Shown here in pieces: positions 8,031 through 16,311 of a stretch of 64,000 nt of DNA; positions within the stretch are counted from its first letter, which is position 1; every line of letters starts with the position of its first letter. The DNA comes from Dyadobacter flavalbus (GTDB lineage Bacteria > Bacteroidota > Bacteroidia > Cytophagales > Spirosomataceae), in contig NZ_VBSN01000049.1 of the NCBI RefSeq assembly GCF_006149045.1, positions 62,001-126,000 on the forward strand, written 5' to 3'. Under the pieces are notes generated by a model, which made no database searches, was not told the DNA's origin, and saw only the letters and a list, made by a program, of their open reading frames with translations. Both the position numbers and the translations under genes were made by a program.

Positions 8031-9278
8031 TTAAACAGCGTATTTTCTGATCAGCTCGTAATTCAGTTCATGGCCGAGGCCGGGAGTTTCGGGTACATGA
8101 ATGTATCCGTCCTTGAAATTCTCAACCGGGTTCAGCAGTTCTGCGCGCCACGGCACTTCACCGTATGCATATTCCAGGATGGAAAAATTGGGAATGGCAG
8201 CACAAACCTGCACACTCGCTGCCGTCGAAACCGGCCCGCTCGGATTGTGGGGCGCCACGGTGATGTTACCCGCTGTTTCGGCCTGCGCAGCAATAAAACG
8301 CAGTTCCTGTATGCCGCCGCAATGCTTTACATCCGGCATAATCATGTCCAGCGCTCTTGTATTGATCAGTTTTTCAAAGCCTTGCCGTCCAAAAATAGAT
8401 TCTCCGCCTGCCGAAGCCTGCATGATTGCATCGGTGATTTCTTTGGTGTCGCCCGGATACTTTTCCGGATCAACGGCCTCTTCAAACCAGTAAAGATTAG
8501 ATGGTTGCAGACGTTTTGCCGTGGCAATCGCAAGTTTTTTATCCAAATGGCTATGCACATCAATCAGCAGGTCCGTTTCCGTCCCGATCGTTTTCCTTAC
8601 GGCCTCAATGCAGTTCACAGCATAATCCAGGTCGGATGCAATCTGTTTTTCATCAGCGGTTTGTAATGGCTTCATTTCGTCGAAAGGTGCCAGCTTCACG
8701 GCTTTAAATCCGTTTTTCATGGCACTTTCCGCATTGGACTGAAATGACGAAACGAGCCTTCTGCCATTTGCATCGCGTTCGTTAGTGGCGCGATTTATAT
8801 TGGCATATACTTTCAGTTTTTCCCTCAGTTTTCCGCCCAGTAGATTATAAACCGGAACGCCGAGCGCTTTGCCGTTCAGGTCCCACAATGCCTGCTCGAT
8901 TGCGCTGAATGCGGTAATTGCCACTTTTCCTTTTTGCGCCGCTTTCTGCAGACCACGCTGACGGAATTGTTCTACGGCAAACGGAGATTCATTTTTTACC
9001 AGTTCAAAAAACGCTTTCAGTTCCGTTTTCAACTGATTTTTCCCGTCCGTAACCGATGCCGAAAATCCATGCGATGCTTCGCCGAGGCCGCTGATTCCTT
9101 TATTGGTTTTCAGTTCGATAAAAAACCAGTTACCGCGTGCATTTACCTTGATCTCGTGCACGTCCAGCGCAGTTACGACCAGTTTTTCATCCGATTTGCT
9201 TCTGTTTTTAGCAAAAACATCAGTCCATGCCAATGCAGGCAGCAGGCTTGCAGCGTTCAGGAAATTTCTTCTGTTCAT
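8031..9278 (-). CDS. Tat-exported enolase-superfamily (mandelate racemase-like) acid-sugar dehydratase
   Basis: From ATG 9278 the protein begins MNRRNFLNAASLLPALAW, a twin-arginine signal, so this start is preferred; ATG 9296 would add six residues. The rest is an enolase-superfamily fold: N-terminal capping domain, then a barrel with Lys in KAVKLAPF, Asp in LLIDVHSH, Glu in WFEEAVDP, Glu in GGESIFG, Asp in MPDVKHCGG and His in APHNPSGPVS. This is the ligand and base set of the mandelate racemase subgroup, whose members often dehydrate aldonic or uronic acids. Export by Tat is unusual, as such dehydratases are normally cytoplasmic. It is embedded between sulfatases, 12 and about 36 bases from its neighbours, which suggests a role on the same glycan. 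Confidence 0.85.
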   Translation of the reverse strand: MNRRNFLNAASLLPALAWTDVFAKNRSKSDEKLVVTALDVHEIKVNARGNWFFIELKTNKGISGLGEASHGFSASVTDGKNQLKTELKAFFELVKNESPFAVEQFRQRGLQKAAQKGKVAITAFSAIEQALWDLNGKALGVPVYNLLGGKLREKLKVYANINRATNERDANGRRLVSSFQSNAESAMKNGFKAVKLAPFDEMKPLQTADEKQIASDLDYAVNCIEAVRKTIGTETDLLIDVHSHLDKKLAIATAKRLQPSNLYWFEEAVDPEKYPGDTKEITDAIMQASAGGESIFGRQGFEKLINTRALDMIMPDVKHCGGIQELRFIAAQAETAGNITVAPHNPSGPVSTAASVQVCAAIPNFSILEYAYGEVPWRAELLNPVENFKDGYIHVPETPGLGHELNYELIRKYAV

Positions 9279-9314
9279 CGTTTTGTTTTCGATCATCAGG
9301 ATAATTTGAAAAGA

Positions 9315-10748
9315 TCAGGGGGCAACGGCTTTCGGTTCAATGGGCAAGGGCAGATAATCGCGGTTCAGGATCATCCATTCCTGCAGAAGTGTTTTCAGCC
9401 GGTGTTCCGTTTCACGGATTTCAGGCTTTCCGGCCAGATTGTCGGTTTCATCCGGATCTTTTTCTTCATCATAAATCTCGAACATCGGACGGCGCTCTGC
9501 AAAAAGCAGTCTGTCGTATTTTTCTTCCAGTTTGCCTTCGGTGTGTTTCTGTTTCAGGTCAAGCCAGAAAGGCTGTGCGGCAAAATCGACCGGATGATAA
9601 GGAATTTGCCAGATGGCGTTGTAAATCAGTTTGTATTTCTTGTTAAAAACCGTCCTGCCCAGATCAAAATCGGCTGAATTATAAGGAAGGTTCTGTCCAT
9701 GCGCCCCGCGAACGGCATAAATGTAGTCGTGGCCTTCAAATGCAGCGCCCTGAAAGGAAGGCACTAGGCTTTTTCCTGTTATCTCCTTTGGAATGGCAAT
9801 GCCCGCCATATGCAGTAAAGTAGGCGCAATATCGATACCCGAAACCAGCGCATCGCTTGTTTGTCCGGCTTTGATAAGCTCCGGATGGCGCATGATCAGC
9901 GGCACATTCAGGCCCAGATTATAGAGCGTTCCTTTTCCTCTCAGCAATGCACCGCCGTTATCCCCAATAAAGACGACCAGTGTATTTTCAGTCAGCCCGC
10001 GCTTCTGCAGATCATCCAGCACACGCCCGACATCTCCGTCCAGCCGCTGGATTTCACCGAGATAGGAAGCAAAATCTTCCCGAAGCTGCCTGGTGTCCGG
10101 CCAGTGTTTCGGCAAGGAAATTTCGTTCGGGTTGGGCTCAAATTCCTTTGCATTGAAAACCCGGTGCGGATCGCTGTAACCGACCTGCACAAAAAACGGC
10201 TTTCCTTTCGGCGCCTGATCCAGAAATTCCGAGTATTGCTGATAAATGCTGTCGCGGTTTCCTGTTGTTTTCAGGTAATCAACCCGGTTTTTAAAGGTTT
10301 CCAGATCGTATTTTTCAAGAATATCCACCGTCTCGGGTACACGGCGGTTGCCGTCCAGATGAAAGTTGCGGCCCAGAATTCCCGTATGATACCCGGCTTT
10401 CCGGAGCAGCTCCGGATATGCCATAACGGATTTATCAAGCGGTGCCGAAAAGCGTGTCATCTGAATGTCCAGTGTATTGCGGCCGGTCATGATCGCTGCA
10501 CGGGACAGCACGCATTGCGGCGCGGTCGTGTAGGCACGGCGGTACAGAATGCCTTCTTTTGCCAGCTTGTCGATATTCGGCGTTTTGATTTCGGGGTAAC
10601 CATAACTGCCCAGAAAAGGCGCACTATGGTCGTCGGACACAATCAGGACAATGTTCGGAGGCTGCGGCTTTTTCTTCTGCGCCTGAACGGCCGGCGCAAA
10701 AACGGCCAGCAGCGATAAAGCCGTAACGGTACTTTTAAAGATGTTCAT
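9315..10748 (-). CDS. Exported type I (S1) sulfatase with atypical CVLSR active-site motif
   Basis: A 477-residue protein with a signal peptide (1-24, FAPAVQAQ). DD metal ligands at 39-40 (VSDDHSAPFLGSYG) and second metal site IGDNGGALLRGKG. The formylglycine region reads APQCVLSRAAIMTGRN, with Cys79 followed by Val-Leu-Ser-Arg. The usual motif is C-x-P-S/T-R, so the proline (codon CCG) is replaced by leucine (CTG), one base away. The GRNFHLDG segment replaces the more common GKWHLG. It may still be matured or may be inactive. It lies third in the reverse operon, between another sulfatase and the enolase-superfamily gene. Confidence 0.9.
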   Translation of the reverse strand: MNIFKSTVTALSLLAVFAPAVQAQKKKPQPPNIVLIVSDDHSAPFLGSYGYPEIKTPNIDKLAKEGILYRRAYTTAPQCVLSRAAIMTGRNTLDIQMTRFSAPLDKSVMAYPELLRKAGYHTGILGRNFHLDGNRRVPETVDILEKYDLETFKNRVDYLKTTGNRDSIYQQYSEFLDQAPKGKPFFVQVGYSDPHRVFNAKEFEPNPNEISLPKHWPDTRQLREDFASYLGEIQRLDGDVGRVLDDLQKRGLTENTLVVFIGDNGGALLRGKGTLYNLGLNVPLIMRHPELIKAGQTSDALVSGIDIAPTLLHMAGIAIPKEITGKSLVPSFQGAAFEGHDYIYAVRGAHGQNLPYNSADFDLGRTVFNKKYKLIYNAIWQIPYHPVDFAAQPFWLDLKQKHTEGKLEEKYDRLLFAERRPMFEIYDEEKDPDETDNLAGKPEIRETEHRLKTLLQEWMILNRDYLPLPIEPKAVAP

Positions 10749-10787
10749 TTTTGTAGAATGGTAAATTGGACACTGGATTTGAAGTCT

Positions 10788-12215
10788 TTATTTCGACTCT
10801 TGTTTTTTGGCATACACTTTGTCAATGGCTGCGCCTTCATCACCTTGCTGCTTCATCCATGCTTCCAGTTCTTTTCTGAATTTCGTGATCATTTGCCTGT
10901 ATGCAGGATCACCGGCAAGATTGTCCAGCTCAAAAGGATCTTTTTGTATATCGTAAAATTCCTCGGGCGGACGGTTGACAAAGCGGTTTGTCAGCTTTCC
11001 GGAAGTTGAATCCGTTTCGGCTTTTTCAGTCCAGGAAAACCATACCGTATTGCGGTCCGGCTTTTCACGGTTCATCATAAAGCGATTATAATACGCAGCG
11101 CCCGGCGACAGGTTAAGGATCAGTTTGTAGCGGTTGTCACGAATGCTCCTGATCGGGTACGGATCGCCTTCGGGAATGTTGTTATGGATGCCGAAAGCAT
11201 AGTTTCTGGCCACTTTGCTTTTTCCCGAGAGTACAGGCAAAAAGCTTTTTCCATCCAGCCCTGGCATTGCTTTGCCGCCTGCCATTTCGATCAGCGTCGG
11301 TGTAATGTCTTCATACTGAACCATAACGCTTGTTTCCGAAGAGGCTTTTACTTTTCCCGGCCATTTCACGATCATCGAACTTTTTTGTCCCGAATCCCAA
11401 AGGTTCCATTTCGCACCGGGAAACTGGGCGCCTTGTTCGCCCAGAAAAATAACAATTGTGTTCTTGTCCTGACCCGTTTCGCGCAGCAGACCGGTTATTT
11501 CACCCACCTGGTTATCCAGCCGCCGGACTTCCGCAAGGTACTTGACGTACTGACTTCTTGTAACGGGCGTATCCACCCAGTCGGCGGGCAATTGCAGCTT
11601 GTTCTTGTCAAGCTCGGTCGTATCGCCAGATGTCCACGGCGTATGCGGGTTAATGCTCATAACAAAAAGGCAATAAGGTTTTTCACTAGCCGTCATGTAC
11701 TTTTTCACATCGTCCAGCCGGTAATCGTCCGTCGGCGATACGCAGTTTGGCTCGAACCCTTCGATGATGTCAAACGGAAAAACGCTTTTGGGCTTTGTAA
11801 CATGATCTTTTCCCGTCAAACCGACGCGGTAACCCAGATCAGCCAGATAATGGCCGACGCTTTTCAGATGGTCATAAACGGGTTTGTGGTTTTGAAAAGA
11901 ACCGTGGCGCACCGGATAAAGCCCGGTGAAAAGCGACGCACGCGTCGGTACGCACATGGCTTCCGAAGCATACATATTGCTGAATTTCAAACCTTGTGCT
12001 GCAAGATTATCAATGTGCGTCGTTTTGAGATTTTGTCCGCCATAGCAGCTCAGTTGCCTGCTGTCGAGGTCATCGGCCATGATGATGACCATGTTTGGCT
12101 TTGCGGGATTTTGCTGTATTTCAGCCACCGGCTTTTGAGAAATACGGAACGCAAGCAAAGCAAAAGCCGGCAAAAGAACGGGTAACGACTTTCTGGCAAT
12201 CGGAAGAAAATGCAT
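10788..12215 (-). CDS. Exported type I (S1) sulfatase, N-sulfatase/heparan-sulfatase-like branch
   Basis: A 475-residue protein with a hydrophobic N terminus (about 10-30, ALLAFRISQ). DD metal ligands at 48-49 (MADDLDSRQLSCYGG), formylglycine motif CVPTR at Cys88, and GKDHVTKP in the region where other members have GKWHLG. The usual second metal site (D-N/H-G) reads GEQGAQFPGAKW; Glu-Gln in place of Asp-Asn is, from memory, characteristic of one branch of the family rather than a loss. The end is rich in Lys/Glu. It lies only 7 bases after the unknown 129-aa gene and 39 before the next sulfatase gene in the operon. Confidence 0.9.
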   Translation of the reverse strand: MHFLPIARKSLPVLLPAFALLAFRISQKPVAEIQQNPAKPNMVIIMADDLDSRQLSCYGGQNLKTTHIDNLAAQGLKFSNMYASEAMCVPTRASLFTGLYPVRHGSFQNHKPVYDHLKSVGHYLADLGYRVGLTGKDHVTKPKSVFPFDIIEGFEPNCVSPTDDYRLDDVKKYMTASEKPYCLFVMSINPHTPWTSGDTTELDKNKLQLPADWVDTPVTRSQYVKYLAEVRRLDNQVGEITGLLRETGQDKNTIVIFLGEQGAQFPGAKWNLWDSGQKSSMIVKWPGKVKASSETSVMVQYEDITPTLIEMAGGKAMPGLDGKSFLPVLSGKSKVARNYAFGIHNNIPEGDPYPIRSIRDNRYKLILNLSPGAAYYNRFMMNREKPDRNTVWFSWTEKAETDSTSGKLTNRFVNRPPEEFYDIQKDPFELDNLAGDPAYRQMITKFRKELEAWMKQQGDEGAAIDKVYAKKQESK

Positions 12216-12222
12216 ATCGGAT

Positions 12223-12612
12223 TTAAGCTACTTGTGATATTCGCCGGCTCAATGCGGTTGTACGCATTCCTTTCAGGTATTTTGTCTTCTCTTCAATCGG
12301 GATTTTGAAAGATACATCTACATCCGCTCCTACCTGCACTTTGAATGCTGAAATGGCTTCCCTGAGTTGCTTGCGGGAAATTCCGCTGTATTCGAGCTGT
12401 AATAACCGGGACCTTCCGGAATCGGATTTTTTAAGTTTCCAGTACTTCGGATGATTTTCGCCGATCGGCTGCCGGAAATCCGTATCGTTTTTTTCTTTGA
12501 TCAGAAACTCAAAATCCAGCGCTACTTCATTTCGGCTCCTGGTAAACCTTCCCCGGACAATAATTTTGGCGACTCTGCCCCCGCCCACGTAAAATGCTTT
12601 TTCTAAAACCAT
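12223..12612 (-). CDS. Unknown 129-residue protein, first gene of the sulfatase operon
   Basis: A 129-residue basic protein beginning MVLEKAFYVGGGRVAKII. It is not recognised as any family. It has no signal peptide or membrane segment, an alternating beta-rich middle (VALDFEFLIKE, SRLLQLEY, DVDVSFKIP) and a basic C terminus. It is the first gene after the promoter/inverted-repeat element at 12686-12711, with a leader of roughly 80 bases, and is followed 7 bases later by a sulfatase gene, so it is expressed with the sulfatases. Its cytoplasmic nature contrasts with the exported products downstream. Confidence 0.7.
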   Translation of the reverse strand: MVLEKAFYVGGGRVAKIIVRGRFTRSRNEVALDFEFLIKEKNDTDFRQPIGENHPKYWKLKKSDSGRSRLLQLEYSGISRKQLREAISAFKVQVGADVDVSFKIPIEEKTKYLKGMRTTALSRRISQVA

Positions 12613-12685
12613 AGGACTCCTGCTAATGGAATATCATGTTTAAAACGGCATTCCGGCAAATGGGTGGTTCAATGCGGAACATTAA

Positions 12686-12711
12686 TCTATTAAACTTATA
12701 GACAAAATAAA
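12686..12711 (-). promoter_or_regulatory. Promoter -7 box plus 17-bp inverted repeat, copy 2
   Basis: On the reverse strand TTTATTTTG (12711-12703) is followed directly by TCTATAAGTTTAATAGA (12702-12686). Half sites match at 6 of 8 positions. It drives the six-gene reverse operon starting at 12612. Spacing between the -7-like box and the inverted repeat is identical to the other two copies. Confidence 0.7.
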
Positions 12712-12771
12712 TTTAAAGAGTTTGAAATTGCAAAAGGAAAGTGGGAATGCAGTGGAATTATGTTTTTGGGG

Positions 12772-12973
12772 ATTGTCATGAATTGTTATTTATAGTCATG
12801 AATTGTCATGAATTGTCATGAATTGTCATGGGTAGTTATGTATTGTCATTTTTTGTTGGGATTGTTATTTGTGGTGGAGGATTGTCATGAATGTCATGAA
12901 TTGTATTTATAGTCATGAATTGTCATGGGTAGTTATGTATTGTCGTTTTTTGTTGGGATTGTTATTTGTGGTG
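12772..12973. repeat. TGTCATGAAT-rich repeat block with two 62-base copies
   Basis: The block is built of the word AATTGTCATG in tandem (12801-12830) and larger units. Bases 12815-12876 and 12912-12973 are 62-base direct repeats, offset 97, differing at one base (GTCATT versus GTCGTT). The composition (T and G rich on one strand) differs from the flanking sequence. No reading frame runs through it. A degenerate relative lies at 34233-34330. Confidence 0.85.
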
Positions 12974-13096
12974 AAGGGCTTTTTCTGATGGATGGGTTTT
13001 GATTTTGGGTTATTTTCAATAGCTGCAAACAATAAGCTGAATATCAGTTTTTTATATCAAAACATATTGAAATCCGGATAAACAGTTATTTACAGA

Positions 13097-13146
13097 TTTG
13101 GATTGTTTGCGTGAAATCTCTTTACTTTGTCTATATAATTAATAGA
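13097..13146 (+). promoter_or_regulatory. SusC operon promoter with 17-bp inverted repeat, copy 3
   Basis: A TTTG at 13097-13100 is spaced about 21 bases from the -7-like box TTTACTTTG (13121-13129), consistent with Bacteroidota promoters. Directly after it lies TCTATATAATTAATAGA (13130-13146), an inverted repeat with 6 of 8 matching half-site positions. The element shares its layout with copies at 4891 and 12686, and drives the SusC-SusD-sulfatase operon with a leader of about 65 bases. Confidence 0.7.
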
Positions 13147-13200
13147 GTTAATAGTTTATATCACCACAATCATTCATGTATTCAACCCTGTTATAAAACC

Positions 13201-16200
13201 ATGTTGAAAATAACTTTACGACGATTTGACGGAACTGGTTTTCGATGGTCCTTACTTCTATCTGTAATCGTTTCCCTTTATGGCTACGGACAATCCGTAA
13301 CTGTTACCGGTCTGGTAAAATCCCAAAATGAACAGGCAGCGATTCCCGGGATTAACATTCTGGTAAAAAACACGTTAACCGGAACTGCAACGGATGCGCA
13401 GGGAAAGTTTACGATCAATGTATCGCCGGACGCTGTGCTTGTCTTTTCAGGAATCGGTTTTCTTTCGCAGGAAGTGCCGGTAAATAACCGGAGCACTATT
13501 GATGTGACTTTGCAGGAAGACACCAAACAGCTTAACGAACTGGTTGTCATTGGCTACGGCGTGCAGAAAAAAAGTGACCTGACCGGCTCCGTATCTTCCA
13601 TCTCGGAAGCGCAGTTCAAGAAAACGCCGGTTGCTTCGCTGGATAACGGCTTGCGCGGACGGGCTGCGGGCGTGCAGGTTACAAGTACTTCCAATCAGCC
13701 CGGCGGCGCTACGAGCATCCGCATACGCGGCAGCAATTCGGTCAATACCGGCAGCGAACCGTTGTATGTGATCGACGGGTTTCCGGTTTTTAATGACAAC
13801 AGCGCCACAGCGGGCGGCGCCACGGTCGGCCCGAAGCTGAATGCACTTTCGCTCATCAACCCGAATGATATCGTATCGATTGAAGTTCTGAAAGACGCTT
13901 CTGCTGCCGCCATTTACGGTGCACGCGGTGCAAACGGCGTGGTGCTGATCACCACTAAAAAAGGTCAGGAAGGTAAAATGAAAATCGACCTGAATGCATA
14001 TTACGGCGTCCAGAAAGTTTCCAAAACGCTGCCGCTCCTGAATGCAACTGAATACGCGCAACTGGTGAATGATGCCAACGGAAAAGTTATTTACACGCCG
14101 GAGCAAATCGCTTCTTTCGGCGAAGGCACCAACTGGCAGGATGAAATTTTCAGGTCTGCGCCGATGCAGAATTACCAAGTTACGGCTTCGGGCGGCGATG
14201 CAAAAACAAAGTATTCGCTATCGCTCAACTATTTTGACCAGGCCGGGATCATCATCAACTCCAATTTTAAGCGTTACTCGGCCCGCTTCAATTTTGAAAA
14301 GCAGGCTAATACCAAATTGACGCTCGGCTCCAATCTGAGTATCGCCAATACCAATGCCAATCAGGCGCTGAGCAGCACGGGCGGTGGCGAAGGAACGCAG
14401 GGCGTGATCGTTTCTGCTCTGGATTTTAACCCGATCCTGAAAGTACGGAATCCGGACGGTACGTATGTCTTGGAAAATGACCGCGGCATACCCATCGGAA
14501 ATCCGGTTGCAACGGCGCTGGAACTCACCAACAAATCGGTCAGCACGCGTTTTCTTGGAAATGTTTTTGCCAACTACAAAATTCTGGACGGTCTGGAATT
14601 CAGGACGAGCGTCGGTGCGGATATTACCAATACGGGAGAAAAATACTATGCGCCGCGCACGATTCTTGCGGGTGCAAGTGCGCAGGGCATCGGTCGTGCC
14701 TCGACGGCAAGCGGCACTTCCTGGCTGAACGAAAACACGCTTACGTACAACAAGTCATTCGACAAACATGCCCTTACGGTTCTTGCCGGTTTTTCGGCGC
14801 AGAAGTACACGCGCAATCTGCTGACTTCCGCTGCGTCGGGTTTTGTCAATGATTTGCTGGGCGCAGACAATCTGGGTTCGGGTGCGATCATCAGCTCACC
14901 CGTAACCAACGTGCTGGACTGGAGCCTGATTTCCTACATCGGCCGCATCAATTACGGTTTTAATGACAAGTATTTGCTGACCTTAACCGGCCGCGCAGAC
15001 GGTTCTTCCAAATTCGGGAACAACAACAAATACGGATTTTTCCCTTCCGGTTCCGTTGCATGGAAATTGTCCGAGGAGGAATTTATCAAAAACATCAGCG
15101 CCATTGACGAACTGAAACTGCGTCTGAGCTATGGAAAAATCGGTAATCAGGAAATTAACAGTTATCAGTCACTCGCCGGCCTGGCGGGTGCGAGTTACAT
15201 CATCGGCGACAAGGTTATGAAAGGGTTTCTGCCGGGCAACATTTCCAATCCGAACCTGAAATGGGAAACGACGGCACAAACGGACCTGGGTCTGGACCTT
15301 GGCCTTTTCCGGAACCGTCTGAACCTGACTTTTGATGCCTATTACAAAAAAACAACCGACATGCTCCTGAACATCAATGTTCCGTGGTCAACCGGATTTT
15401 CGACGGCACTGCAGAATATCGGAAGCATTGAAAACAAAGGAATCGAGTTAGGCATTCAGGCCAATGTGCTGACCAAAGACCTGAAATGGAACATCAACTT
15501 CAACATTGCGGCCAATAAAAACAAAGTGCTGGACCTTGGCCCAGTTTCGCAGATCCTGACGGGTGAAATCAACGGTTATCTGAAAATCAATGATCCCGTA
15601 GTGATTGTGCCGGGCAGGCCGCTCAACTCGTTTTACGGTTATGTAAGCGACGGCATTTTCCAGAATGGTGAAAACATTGCAGCCAGTGCACAGAAAACAG
15701 CCGTTCCCGGCGACAGGAAATACAAAGACCTGAACGGCGACGGCGTGCTCGATGCAAAAGACCGCACGTTTATCGGCAATGCACAGCCCAAATTCTTCGG
15801 CGGCTTCACCAACGATTTCAGTTACAAAGGTTTTGATCTGAGCGCATCGTTTAATTATGTTTACGGAAATAAAATCCTGAACAGCACGCGTGCAGACCTC
15901 GATTTGCCAACGGGACAAAAGAACAGTTCGGCACGCGTAAAAGACCGCTGGACGCCGACAAACCCGAGTAACACAATCCCGAGAGCGACATTGAACCGCG
16001 CATTTCTGTTCTCCGACGCACAGATTGAAGACGGTTCGTTCCTGAGATTAGGCTCGCTTTCGCTCGGATATAATTTCCCGTCTTCATGGCTGTCAAAAAC
16101 CGGCATAAGCAATGCAAAACTGTATGTTTCAGGTCAAAACCTGTTTATAATCACCCATTATACCGGCTTTGATCCGGAAACAAACCAGTCGGGGCAAAAC

Positions 16201-16278
16201 AACATCCTGCGCGGGATTGATTCTGATTCCTATCCCAATTCAAGATCCTTTCTGGTGGGTGTAAACCTCAGCTTTTAA
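13201..16278 (+). CDS. SusC-like TonB-dependent outer-membrane transporter
   Basis: The frame is open further upstream (GTG at 13111), but that would place coding sequence over the promoter element, so ATG 13201 is chosen: 1025 residues with a signal peptide ending YGYGQS. Domains in order: carboxypeptidase-regulatory-like domain (about 32-105, VTGLVKSQ to TIDVTLQED), a TonB-box-like stretch (ELVVIGYGVQKKSDLTG), plug domain (with IRIRGSNSV and PLYVIDGFPVF), and a beta-barrel to the final aromatic LVGVNLSF. There is no STN domain, so it is a pure transporter rather than a sigma-signalling one. With the following SusD it imports an oligosaccharide, presumably the sulfatase-treated glycan. Confidence 0.95.
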   Translation: MLKITLRRFDGTGFRWSLLLSVIVSLYGYGQSVTVTGLVKSQNEQAAIPGINILVKNTLTGTATDAQGKFTINVSPDAVLVFSGIGFLSQEVPVNNRSTIDVTLQEDTKQLNELVVIGYGVQKKSDLTGSVSSISEAQFKKTPVASLDNGLRGRAAGVQVTSTSNQPGGATSIRIRGSNSVNTGSEPLYVIDGFPVFNDNSATAGGATVGPKLNALSLINPNDIVSIEVLKDASAAAIYGARGANGVVLITTKKGQEGKMKIDLNAYYGVQKVSKTLPLLNATEYAQLVNDANGKVIYTPEQIASFGEGTNWQDEIFRSAPMQNYQVTASGGDAKTKYSLSLNYFDQAGIIINSNFKRYSARFNFEKQANTKLTLGSNLSIANTNANQALSSTGGGEGTQGVIVSALDFNPILKVRNPDGTYVLENDRGIPIGNPVATALELTNKSVSTRFLGNVFANYKILDGLEFRTSVGADITNTGEKYYAPRTILAGASAQGIGRASTASGTSWLNENTLTYNKSFDKHALTVLAGFSAQKYTRNLLTSAASGFVNDLLGADNLGSGAIISSPVTNVLDWSLISYIGRINYGFNDKYLLTLTGRADGSSKFGNNNKYGFFPSGSVAWKLSEEEFIKNISAIDELKLRLSYGKIGNQEINSYQSLAGLAGASYIIGDKVMKGFLPGNISNPNLKWETTAQTDLGLDLGLFRNRLNLTFDAYYKKTTDMLLNINVPWSTGFSTALQNIGSIENKGIELGIQANVLTKDLKWNINFNIAANKNKVLDLGPVSQILTGEINGYLKINDPVVIVPGRPLNSFYGYVSDGIFQNGENIAASAQKTAVPGDRKYKDLNGDGVLDAKDRTFIGNAQPKFFGGFTNDFSYKGFDLSASFNYVYGNKILNSTRADLDLPTGQKNSSARVKDRWTPTNPSNTIPRATLNRAFLFSDAQIEDGSFLRLGSLSLGYNFPSSWLSKTGISNAKLYVSGQNLFIITHYTGFDPETNQSGQNNILRGIDSDSYPNSRSFLVGVNLSF

Positions 16279-16311
16279 GTAAAGCACATCATTATTCTAT
16301 CCATTTATCCG

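Larger units (their letters stand above)
12613..13200. other. Divergent regulatory region with repeats
   Basis: The 588-base gap between the leftward sulfatase operon and the rightward SusC operon. It contains a leftward promoter/inverted-repeat element (12686-12711), two near-identical 62-base direct repeats inside a TGTCATGAAT-rich stretch (12772-12973), and a rightward promoter/inverted-repeat element (13121-13146). Confidence 0.7.

Noticed and set aside
12772-12973. Possible CRISPR-like array
   Set aside because: Repeats are degenerate and tandem with no constant-length unique spacers and no cas genes in the window.
13111-13200. Upstream extension of the SusC frame to GTG 13111
   Set aside because: The extension covers the -7 box and inverted repeat and encodes no signal-peptide-like start; ATG 13201 is followed by a proper signal sequence.
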